A stretch of 64,000 bases of DNA from Oscillospiraceae bacterium (GTDB lineage: Bacteria > Bacillota > Clostridia > Saccharofermentanales > Saccharofermentanaceae), in contig CACYMP010000008.1 in assembly GCA_902775565.1 (NCBI GenBank), forward strand, positions 1 through 64,000, read 5' to 3'. Made by a program: the position numbers and the translations under genes. Below, piece by piece: positions 34,432 through 42,470 of the stretch. Numbering within the stretch: the stretch's first letter is position 1; every line of letters begins with the position of its first letter. The notes beneath the pieces are model-generated. The model ran no database searches. It was given only the letters and a program-made list of their open reading frames with translations, and was not told the origin of the DNA.

Positions 34432-35391
34432 TTACATCATCGACCTTACTGTATCGTTGATCTGCGCGATCTTTGCAGTCTTTGCCCACGGCATCTCGGG
34501 AGCCTGGACAAGGCCCTTCGAGATAGCGTCCGCGCAGGCAAGCACCTCGATCGCATACCCTTCAAAGAGCGGACCTTCCGCCTCAGCAGTCTCAACAACT
34601 TCATCGTTCTCGTCATAGAGCTCGATCATGCGGTAATTGTTGATATTTGTGACATGGATCCTTCCGCTCTCACCGACGATATCGGCATTCTTGTCGGTGT
34701 TGGTCGTCATGGTTACATAAAGTACGGCAAGAGACGTGCCGTCATCTGTCTCAAGGCAGTATGTCGTATCCTTGTCAATGCCTGTGGAATATTTTCTAGC
34801 GAAAACACGTGACACCTTGATGTCGTCTCCCATCAGTGAAAGCGCAAGGTTGGTCGTATAGCAGCCAAGGTCAAGATAAGCGCCGCCGCCCAGTACCGGG
34901 TCATTGAGCCTGGGCACGTCAGTGATGTCATAACCCAGATTTGCGGAAATATACTTGACCTGACCGATCCTGCCTTCATCCACCCATTCCATCATCTGTG
35001 CGTGCAAAGGCATAAAGGATGTCCACATTGCCTCGGCTACGAAAAGATTTCTATTCTTTGCTTCGAAAAAGATACTGTCGGCTTCAGCCTTGCTCATGGC
35101 GAAAGGCTTTTCCACAAGGATGTTCTTATATTCCTTGATGCACATGATAGCGTGCTCATAGTGATATGTGTTGGGAGTAGCGATATAGATGAGATCTATG
35201 TCATCAGCTGCCGCGAGCTTGGTATAGTTCGTATAGACCTTTGCATCGGGGCAATGTGCCGCCGCGAATGCTTTTGCCTTGCTTCTCTCTCTTGCGGCTA
35301 CACCGGCTATCTCGATCTCATCATGACCTTTGAGCGCATCTGCCATCTTCGCAGCCATTTTTCCGCATCCGAGCATTCCAATACGCAGCAT
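34432..35391 (-). CDS. Gfo/Idh/MocA-family oxidoreductase
   Basis: A 319-residue NAD(P)-dependent dehydrogenase, usually acting on sugars, inositol or their amino derivatives. The Rossmann motif is GMLGCGKMA at the N-terminus, ATPNTYHYEHA follows, and the catalytic EKPF is near residue 93. It has the GGGAYLDLGCY block of the trans-dihydrodiol/xylose dehydrogenase subgroup. It is the first gene of the run leading to QueT; the pairing with QueT does not reveal the substrate. Confidence 0.92.
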   Translation of the reverse strand: MLRIGMLGCGKMAAKMADALKGHDEIEIAGVAARERSKAKAFAAAHCPDAKVYTNYTKLAAADDIDLIYIATPNTYHYEHAIMCIKEYKNILVEKPFAMSKAEADSIFFEAKNRNLFVAEAMWTSFMPLHAQMMEWVDEGRIGQVKYISANLGYDITDVPRLNDPVLGGGAYLDLGCYTTNLALSLMGDDIKVSRVFARKYSTGIDKDTTYCLETDDGTSLAVLYVTMTTNTDKNADIVGESGRIHVTNINNYRMIELYDENDEVVETAEAEGPLFEGYAIEVLACADAISKGLVQAPEMPWAKTAKIAQINDTVRSMM

Positions 35392-35520
35392 ATATTAAAA
35401 AACCTCATTTCAAAGTATTCCTAAATTACAAGTAATTATAAATTTTATTGGGAGTTAGTGATAGTGTCAATTGAACTTTTGACCAATGGCGCTTAAAATC
35501 TGACGCGAAAGGAGCCAAAA

Positions 35521-36459
35521 ATGACGGAAAAGACCAGGGGGCGTCTTTCACCCCGCACAAAAGGTGTTATCTTCCTTCTGATATCCGCATTTTCTTTTGC
35601 GGTTATGGCTCTGTTCATCAATCTTGCGGGCGATATGCCTGTCTTCATGAAGGCCTTCTTCAGGAACCTCGTGGCTATCGCCATGTCTTATATCATGCTT
35701 GCGAGATCACCCGAAAAGTTCAAGATAAAGAAGGGCTCTATGCCCGGCCTTATAATGCGCGCTTCGTTCGGTACCATAGGTATTCTCGCCAACTTCTATG
35801 CGATCTCGCACACGAATATGTCGGATGCCATGATGCTCAACAAGCTCTCGCCGTTCTTTGCTCTGGTCACCTCGATCTTCATCCTGAAAGAGGCTGCTGA
35901 CGGATTCCAGTGGGCTGCCATTCTTACGGCGCTGGCCGGTGCGGTATTTGTTGTAAAACCTTCATTTCTGTTTGGCAGATTAGGTGTATCCGGAGATTCA
36001 CTGTTCCCACTGGCAGTAGCCCTTATTGGCGGCATCTGCGCGGGTATCGCTTATGCTTTTCTCCGCAAGGTTACGGTCAACGGCGAACGTCCTTTGATCG
36101 TAGTAGCTTTCTTCTCGACTTTTTCGTGCATCATCCTTATACCGTTCATCATATTCACTTATCAGCCGATAACTCCTCTGCAGCTGTTCTACTGCATCAT
36201 GACCGGTGTAGCGGCTTGCTTCGGACAGATATTCATCTCATCTGCGTATGCAATGTGTCCTGCAAAAGAGATATCCATCTACGACTATTCGACTGTTATA
36301 TTTACAGCCCTGCTGGGACTTATTGTCCTGGGCGAAATTCCCGACTGGCTCAGCATCTTAGGCTACGCGATAATCATCGGTGCGTCCGTACTGAACTACC
36401 TTTACAACAACAATTTCATTAAGATCGGGAAAAAGAAAAGCACCCCAACAAACAGTTGA
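35521..36459 (+). CDS. DMT-family (EamA) transporter
   Basis: A 312-residue membrane protein with ten TM helices from two EamA repeats (about 15-145 and 165-300), the drug/metabolite exporter fold. The repeat ends show the usual pattern (FFALVTSIFILKE and IFTALLGLIVLGE). An AAAGGAG site lies 6 nt before the ATG. It is divergent from the oxidoreductase. Its last codons overlap the thrC terminator. The substrate is unknown; metabolite or amino-acid export is typical of the family. Confidence 0.92.
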   Translation: MTEKTRGRLSPRTKGVIFLLISAFSFAVMALFINLAGDMPVFMKAFFRNLVAIAMSYIMLARSPEKFKIKKGSMPGLIMRASFGTIGILANFYAISHTNMSDAMMLNKLSPFFALVTSIFILKEAADGFQWAAILTALAGAVFVVKPSFLFGRLGVSGDSLFPLAVALIGGICAGIAYAFLRKVTVNGERPLIVVAFFSTFSCIILIPFIIFTYQPITPLQLFYCIMTGVAACFGQIFISSAYAMCPAKEISIYDYSTVIFTALLGLIVLGEIPDWLSILGYAIIIGASVLNYLYNNNFIKIGKKKSTPTNS

Positions 36460-36464
36460 GGTGC
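36430..36464 (-). terminator. terminator of the dgt-thrC run
   Basis: Stem GCACCtCAAC/GTTGgGGTGC with a 5-nt loop is followed on the minus strand by TTTTCTTTTT. It starts 22 nt past the thrC stop and lies inside the 3' end of the convergent EamA gene. Confidence 0.88.
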
Positions 36465-36486
36465 CCTGTTATCAGATTTCAAAAAA

Positions 36487-37992
36487 TCAACCGATAAGGA
36501 TCTCTCTTACCTTGCTCTCCATGTCTTCTTTTGCGATAACGTCCTTGTGGCGTATCTCCTTTTCGCCAAGGGTCGCGATAGACTCAGGGATCTCAAGGCC
36601 GCTCTCTTCGGAAAGCTCGCGGATCAATGTGTCGGAAGATCTTCCGCTGCTGTAGCCGGCGCCTCTGATCGCATCCATAACTGCGGGAGCAAACTTGAAA
36701 GGCGAAGCGGTTGATGCAAAGACCGTCTTGCTGTCATCATTAGAGCGCTGGTGGTAGCGTCCGTAGATATTGAAGCCTACTGCAGTATGCGTATCGATGA
36801 CGTTGTCCGTGCGGTCATAGACCTCAAGGATCGTCTTGGCGACACCGGTCTCATCTGCGAAACCGCCTACAAACTGGCGCTGAAGAAGCTTTAACGTATC
36901 CTTGTCAACGGTATACTTGCCTTCTTCGGAAAGCTCTTTCATCCATTCGGTAACCTTTGCGGGATCACCGTTCGTAACCTCGTAAAGGAGTCTTTCGAGA
37001 TTCGAAGAGATAAGGATATCCATAGAAGGTGAAGTCGTCTTGAAGAATTCCCTGTTGCGGTCGTAAACGCCCGTAGAGAAAAAGTCGCAGAGGACCTTAT
37101 TGCGATTGGAAGCGCAGATAAGCTTTCTTACGGGGATTCCCATCTGTTTTGCAAACCAGGCGGCAAGGATGTTGCCGAAGTTGCCCGTGGGAACAACGAT
37201 GTTGATCTCCTCACCCTTCTTGATCTTCTCTGTCCTCAAAAGCTCGATGTAAGAATAAACATAGTAAGCGATCTGAGGTGCGAGGCGTCCCCAGTTGATC
37301 GAATTGGCAGAAGACAGCATGATACCCTTGGCATCGAGTTCAGCCTTGAAAGCATCATCGCCGAAAATGTTCTTTACGCCTGTCTGGGCATCATCAAAGC
37401 ATCCGTCAACCGCGATAACATGTGTATTGGATCCGTCGGTCGTAACCATCTGGAGCTTCTGTGCCTCAGATACACCGCCGGTCGGATAGAATACGATGAT
37501 CTCTGTTCCCGGAAGGTCCTTGAAGCCTTCGAGGGCAGCCTTTCCGGTATCTCCGGAAGTAGCGGTAAGGATGCAGATCTTCTTGTTAAGGCCTGTCTTC
37601 TTAACGGAAGCGGTCATGAGATGAGGCAGCATCTGAAGAGCTACGTCCTTGAAAGCACACGTAGGTCCGTGCCAGAGCTCAAGGATGTATTCCCTGTCGT
37701 TGTACTGGTTAAGCTGGACAAGAGGAACCGGATTCTCTCCCCACTTCTCCTCTGAATACGCCTGTGATGCAAAGTTTAGAAGCTCTGCCTCGGTGAAATC
37801 CGTAAGGAACATGGAAAGGACCTTTGCAGAGATCTGGTAGAACTGCATGTTCGTCATCGCAAGGATATCATCGTCGCTCAGATGTGGTATCTCATCGGGA
37901 ACGAAAAGTCCGCCGTCAGGTGCGATTCCCTGGATTATTGCCTCAGAAGCCTTGTACTTCTTCTCATATCCTCTTGTGCTTATATAGTTCAT
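36487..37992 (-). CDS. thrC: threonine synthase
   Basis: A 501-residue PLP enzyme converting O-phosphohomoserine to threonine. It starts MNYISTRGYEKKYKASEAI, with the PLP-lysine motif HGPTCAFKDVALQ near residue 113 and the glycine-rich ATSGDTGKAAL phosphate loop. The length fits the long bacterial/fungal type. It is the last gene of the eight-gene minus-strand run, 15 nt after the Thr-rich membrane protein. No other threonine genes are nearby. Confidence 0.97.
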   Translation of the reverse strand: MNYISTRGYEKKYKASEAIIQGIAPDGGLFVPDEIPHLSDDDILAMTNMQFYQISAKVLSMFLTDFTEAELLNFASQAYSEEKWGENPVPLVQLNQYNDREYILELWHGPTCAFKDVALQMLPHLMTASVKKTGLNKKICILTATSGDTGKAALEGFKDLPGTEIIVFYPTGGVSEAQKLQMVTTDGSNTHVIAVDGCFDDAQTGVKNIFGDDAFKAELDAKGIMLSSANSINWGRLAPQIAYYVYSYIELLRTEKIKKGEEINIVVPTGNFGNILAAWFAKQMGIPVRKLICASNRNKVLCDFFSTGVYDRNREFFKTTSPSMDILISSNLERLLYEVTNGDPAKVTEWMKELSEEGKYTVDKDTLKLLQRQFVGGFADETGVAKTILEVYDRTDNVIDTHTAVGFNIYGRYHQRSNDDSKTVFASTASPFKFAPAVMDAIRGAGYSSGRSSDTLIRELSEESGLEIPESIATLGEKEIRHKDVIAKEDMESKVREILIG

Positions 37993-38007
37993 TAGAGTTG
38001 CCTCCGT

Positions 38008-38988
38008 TTAATTGCCTTTTGTTGTCTGTCCGCTTGTTTCAGAAGGATCAGTGTTTACTATGAATGCCGTAAGGGCCGTAGTGCTCTCCGTTGTTGTCTC
38101 CGGTGTGGTCGGAGGTGTGGTAGTCGTATAGGTTACGGGATTACCGTTGGAGTCAGTCTCTGCAGGGATGGAGAATCTTGCGTCGTATGCTTCCATGATC
38201 GACGATATCTCCACGTCACCCCTTACCTTATTAAGCTCACCGGTAAGGTAATCGAGCTTGGTCTTTGCGTCTCCGCCTTCGGTAACCGTATGGATGAGCG
38301 GAATGACTCCGAAGATCACGAAGATGACAACCAGTGCCAGAGCGCCCATAACAATAAGCACTGTAACGGCGCGTCTCATCTTCTCTCCGGGTGACGCAAC
38401 ATCCTCGATGTTGATGGAATCATCAGGAAGCTCATCGCCTACTCCGCCCGAGCGCATCATTATATCACGGCGTTCTTTTGTCGTCGCCATCTGGGGACGC
38501 TCATTGGCGCGCTGCGCTCTCATGAGTATCGGTGCCTGGAATCCCACACGGCCCGCAGGAGTCTCATCGGAAGCCATTTTCGCGTTCCTGATCTTGCCTG
38601 CGAGATCTGCCGGAGGAAGATCACTCGGCGGATTCTTTATATCTTCCCTGACGAATCTGAGCGCTTCCTGAGCGATAGACAGCTGCTGTTCGCTTCCCAG
38701 GGTTCCTGAAATAGCATAAGTAAGGCTTCCTTCAGCCCTCTTGAACTGGCCCTCTCTTGCAAGGCAGAGACCGAAGATCAGAGCAGGGTCTCCCCATTTC
38801 TGATACTGTGCGATAAGAGGCTTAAGGAAGATCTGCGCAACATCAGTACCCTCGCCCCTTGCATTCTCGAGAGCGCGGTTGTACTGTCTGACGATCCTGC
38901 CCTTTTCTTCGTTGCTCACATCGAAAAGGATGAGACTCGTCTCGGTGATGGGCTGTATCATCATGATGTATCTCAGATAATCGTGCAT
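38008..38988 (-). CDS. single-pass membrane protein with Thr-rich tail
   Basis: 326 residues and no recognised family. Residues 1-125 are helical and TPR-like (ALIFGLCLAREGQFKRAEGSL). Residues 130-210 are polar and basic. One TM helix lies at about 214-237 (TVLIVMGALALVVIFVIFG), then a short coiled region and a Thr/Pro tail (TTTTPPTTPETTTESTT) outside. This topology, cytoplasmic sensor-like part plus Thr-rich outside tail, resembles the 1236-residue protein. The start A is shared with the folC stop (TGATG), so translation is coupled. Confidence 0.75.
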   Translation of the reverse strand: MHDYLRYIMMIQPITETSLILFDVSNEEKGRIVRQYNRALENARGEGTDVAQIFLKPLIAQYQKWGDPALIFGLCLAREGQFKRAEGSLTYAISGTLGSEQQLSIAQEALRFVREDIKNPPSDLPPADLAGKIRNAKMASDETPAGRVGFQAPILMRAQRANERPQMATTKERRDIMMRSGGVGDELPDDSINIEDVASPGEKMRRAVTVLIVMGALALVVIFVIFGVIPLIHTVTEGGDAKTKLDYLTGELNKVRGDVEISSIMEAYDARFSIPAETDSNGNPVTYTTTTPPTTPETTTESTTALTAFIVNTDPSETSGQTTKGN

Positions 38989-40361
38989 CAAATGATTCCT
39001 TTCAGATAACCTCTTACCTGTCCGGCCAGATAAAGCGATCCCGTAACGAGAAGCGGCATTCCGTCAGCCTTTGAACGCTCAAGCGCAATGCGTACCCCCT
39101 CCTCGGGCGAACCTGCCTCCAGGGTTTGAACTTTGTTATTATACACAAGATTAATTATTCTAGAAAGTTCAATAGGATTCATACTTCTTGCGTTTTCCGG
39201 CCTTACTGTCACAGCTTCGGCAATATTGAGCCCGCCGTTAAGGTAAGCCTCATATACTCCCCTGACGTCTTTGTCGGCCATCATGCCCGCAACTATGCGG
39301 ATCTTTCTGCCTTTCAGCGTGCCACCCAGGACATCGTTAAAGGTCAGAGCAAGGCTTTCCGCGCCCTGCGGATTATGGCCGCCGTCAATGAAAACGACCG
39401 GGTCCAAAGACAATAACTCAAGGCGGCATTTCCATCTGGTAAGGCTTATTCCCTCTTCGATCGATGTTTGGGAAGCCCCGCATATCCTTGCGAGCGCTAT
39501 CGCAAGCGCGGCGTTTGCTACCTGGTGTCTGCCGTTAAGCGCTGTGGAGTATTTATATCCGTCAAGTTCGAAGGACATCTTTCCGTTCATACCAAAGACC
39601 GCATTCTTATCCGCGCCGTCAGCACTGACGAATGTAAGTGGAGAATCCTTTTCGATGGCGGCACCGGTCAGAGTCTTCCTGACGTCTTCTTTCATGCTTG
39701 CGGAAAGTATCATGTCAGAAGGCTCCAGACAGACAGCGGGAACATCCTTTTTGAAGATGCCCGCTTTCTCAGATGCGATCTGCGAGACATCAGAACCCAG
39801 TACCGCGCAGTGATCCAGTCCTATGGCGCATATGGCTGTTGCCACCGGCTTATCTATCACGTTGGTAGAGTCAAGTCTTCCTCCGAGGCCCGTCTCGAGA
39901 ACGGCAATGTCGACCTTTTCTTCAGCGAAATAAAGGAACCCTATGGCAGTGATAAGCTCAAATTCGGTAGGGTGCTCCATGCCTTCGGCGAGCATCTTTT
40001 CCATAGCTTTGGCGACTCTGTCGGAAAGCTCGTTCAGTCTGCCGGAAGGGATCTCGCCTGTGCTGTCGTCTTCGGCAAGACGGACCGCGTCTTCCCTGCC
40101 GTCAATTATTCTTATTCTCTCGGAGAAACGCTCGAGATACGGTGATGTGAATATACCGACTTTTTTGCCGTCACAAGCGAGGATCGTGGAAAGAAAGGTA
40201 CAAACTGAACCTTTGCCGTTTGTGCCTGCAACATGTACTGCTTTGACTGAATCCTGGGGATTGCCCAGCAATTCAAGGAGTCTTGTTATGCGCTCGAGGC
40301 CCGGCTTGATCCCGAACTTGAGAGCGCCCGTAAGAACTGAAGGTATGCCGTTCTCAGGCAT
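38988..40361 (-). CDS. folC: bifunctional folylpolyglutamate/dihydrofolate synthase
   Basis: A 457-residue Mur-ligase-fold enzyme adding glutamates to folates and possibly making dihydrofolate. The P-loop reads VAGTNGKGSVCTF near residue 43, and the TSPYLERFSERI, ETGLGGRLDSTN and DGGHNPQG blocks follow. It overlaps GtrA by 8 nt and the downstream membrane protein by 1 nt. Its place inside an envelope-gene run has no obvious metabolic reason. Confidence 0.95.
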   Translation of the reverse strand: MPENGIPSVLTGALKFGIKPGLERITRLLELLGNPQDSVKAVHVAGTNGKGSVCTFLSTILACDGKKVGIFTSPYLERFSERIRIIDGREDAVRLAEDDSTGEIPSGRLNELSDRVAKAMEKMLAEGMEHPTEFELITAIGFLYFAEEKVDIAVLETGLGGRLDSTNVIDKPVATAICAIGLDHCAVLGSDVSQIASEKAGIFKKDVPAVCLEPSDMILSASMKEDVRKTLTGAAIEKDSPLTFVSADGADKNAVFGMNGKMSFELDGYKYSTALNGRHQVANAALAIALARICGASQTSIEEGISLTRWKCRLELLSLDPVVFIDGGHNPQGAESLALTFNDVLGGTLKGRKIRIVAGMMADKDVRGVYEAYLNGGLNIAEAVTVRPENARSMNPIELSRIINLVYNNKVQTLEAGSPEEGVRIALERSKADGMPLLVTGSLYLAGQVRGYLKGII

Positions 40362-40971
40362 TCTCAGCGCCTTCTTCCGAAGATCCTTCAGAAGTATCCG
40401 CGGCTTTTGCTGCCGCCTCTTCCTTCTTCGTATAGTCGACCATGTCTTCCTTGCGGAATACCATGAGCTTGCTCATTACATAGTTTGCGATCATAACGAA
40501 GATGAGATTTATCAGGTTCATTATGTCCGCGTAAGTAACGCCGATCCCGAGTATCGTGGTTACGACCGTGTCGCTCGGAAGGCCGGTAACTTTAGTGCAT
40601 ATGAATATAGACAGAAGGAACAGGCCTTCTTCAAATACCAGGAAGGAGATGATCCTTGCTCCGGCAAACTTCATGAGTTCAGTTAAGATCTTTCCCTTGG
40701 ATCTGAATACCGTGATACGGTTGAGGAAATACGCTACGAGCACTGCGAGCACCCAACATACGACCTTATTGATTGCAAGCTTGAGAGAGATCTCTTTTCC
40801 GAACAAGGAAAATTTCCACAGGTCCGGAATGAACACGTTGAAAAGCTTGAAGCTTACGAGGCTGACCAGCGTCGTGATGCCTCCGCTGACAACGTACATG
40901 AAGATCTTACGGTACTTTTCCTGCTGGGGAGTAAGGTGTTCTCCACCGACTATTATTGTTTTTAGATTCAT
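40354..40971 (-). CDS. GtrA-like membrane protein
   Basis: 205 residues with four TM helices (about 22-45, 75-93, 105-130 and 145-170), the GtrA/DPMS family linked to flipping or positioning of lipid-linked sugars. The motif VAYFLNRITVF matches the family NRxWTF. A charged Ala/Glu-rich C-terminal tail is cytoplasmic. Neighbours are a cohesin-like membrane protein and folC. No partner glycosyltransferase is in this run. Confidence 0.87.
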   Translation of the reverse strand: MNLKTIIVGGEHLTPQQEKYRKIFMYVVSGGITTLVSLVSFKLFNVFIPDLWKFSLFGKEISLKLAINKVVCWVLAVLVAYFLNRITVFRSKGKILTELMKFAGARIISFLVFEEGLFLLSIFICTKVTGLPSDTVVTTILGIGVTYADIMNLINLIFVMIANYVMSKLMVFRKEDMVDYTKKEEAAAKAADTSEGSSEEGAENA

Positions 40972-40982
40972 TTTCCTTTTCC

Positions 40983-42467
40983 TTAAACTCTTTTTGGCCT
41001 CGGACTGGCCTTGTCAGCTATGATCTTTCTTACCATGTAAACGGTAATGACCAAACTCACCGCTTCAATAATAGCGATAATCAGAAAAACTTCAAACATG
41101 TATTTGTAGAGCGTCTCGGCTCTCCTGTCCGCGGGCCTGTATATCTGGAAGGATCCGGTCTCGGGATTATAAAGGTAAAAATCCCCGATCCCGTTCTCAT
41201 CCGTCATGAAACAGATGAAATTGGAATTCTTGTCAACATAGCCTCTTAAAACGATCCTTCCGGTATCATAAGTGGCTGCGACAAAGCCCTTGGGAACCGC
41301 AACTCCTTCAGGGAGCGGTGACATACGCAGTATCTTGCTCGTTCTTATTATCGTGTTCTCGGGATCGTAAGGAATAACCGTTTTCTCCACAGGGTTGTAG
41401 AAGTAGAAAGCCGGCGAATTCGTACCGTCGAAAAGATATAAAAGAACACTCGAAATACCTTCTCTTGCATATGTCTGGACACTGTATCCGTTTATTACCC
41501 TCATAGTCTGAACAAAGCCTTCCGGAACGGTAATATTGTCCGGAATGTCGAGGAAAGTATAAGCATTGCCCGCATTATCCACCAATGTCGCATTCTCAGG
41601 AACAAAGCTCTCTTTTCTTGTTATATGGATCGTATACCGCATCTTTGTCTCGCTGTCCTGTGCGGTAACATCGATGCTGATAACGTTCATTCCGACCTGC
41701 AGGTTCCTGTTGTTGTCAATGACCACGGAAGCAAACATGTTGTTGGCTGTGGCGGTGACCTGAACCTCTGTTACGGCACGTTCGACGGTTGCGGAATAAT
41801 CGGTGATGTTAGGATTGAATTCAGGTGAGATGCTGACTCCGTCAAGCGAAAGAAATGCAAGTGTCGCATCTTTTGAGACCGTGTTTATGCTGATGGGAAG
41901 TGATACGGATGAGCCTTTGACCACATCCTGTTTTTCACCGGCATCATTCTTAAAAACGCCTGTGCTTTCAATGCCGATATTAAGATTACCGACGCTCTCC
42001 GGCTTAACTCTGAGAGAGACCGTAAACAGCGTGACCTTGTTATCTGAGCGGAAAGGCTCCACATCATACTCGTCAGGATCGGAATCGCTCTTTCTGAAAT
42101 TCTGATCCTCGGCACTGACCGTTATCTTGCCTTTCGACTGTGTCTCAACGAAAACAAAGTGGCCTAAGATATCCTTGCCCTGCGAAAACGAGACATACTC
42201 AGCTTCGTCCTTCTCGTAGCTTAATACGATCGGACCGAATTCCGTTATGCCGGGCATGCTGTCGGCTACGACCCTTACGGTAACGATATTACCCTGTCCT
42301 GCGGATTTGGTATCGCTCTCGACAGAAAGGGTTATCTTTGACGCAGCAGATACGCCGGGAGCACAGATCTTAAACAGCACAGTCATCGTTATCAGCAATG
42401 CCGCAACAGATACGGATATCATCCGTACCGTCTTTGCTGCCAGTCCTTGCTCCACTCTTTTTCTCAT
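40983..42467 (-). CDS. exported cohesin-like/cadherin-like membrane protein
   Basis: 494 residues. An N-terminal signal/TM segment (about 14-37) leads to a cohesin-like domain (about 40-185: ITLSVESDTKSAGQGN, GPIVLSYEK). A cadherin-like beta-sandwich follows (about 195-290, LDGVSISPEFNPNITDYSA). A region of repeated TFLDIPDNITVPEGF-type strands comes next, with a C-terminal TM helix near 455-480 and a basic tail. Such domains mediate protein or sugar binding outside the cell. It is 3 nt from the glucosaminidase gene, so the two probably work together at the wall. Confidence 0.8.
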   Translation of the reverse strand: MRKRVEQGLAAKTVRMISVSVAALLITMTVLFKICAPGVSAASKITLSVESDTKSAGQGNIVTVRVVADSMPGITEFGPIVLSYEKDEAEYVSFSQGKDILGHFVFVETQSKGKITVSAEDQNFRKSDSDPDEYDVEPFRSDNKVTLFTVSLRVKPESVGNLNIGIESTGVFKNDAGEKQDVVKGSSVSLPISINTVSKDATLAFLSLDGVSISPEFNPNITDYSATVERAVTEVQVTATANNMFASVVIDNNRNLQVGMNVISIDVTAQDSETKMRYTIHITRKESFVPENATLVDNAGNAYTFLDIPDNITVPEGFVQTMRVINGYSVQTYAREGISSVLLYLFDGTNSPAFYFYNPVEKTVIPYDPENTIIRTSKILRMSPLPEGVAVPKGFVAATYDTGRIVLRGYVDKNSNFICFMTDENGIGDFYLYNPETGSFQIYRPADRRAETLYKYMFEVFLIIAIIEAVSLVITVYMVRKIIADKASPRPKRV

Positions 42468-42470
42468 CCG

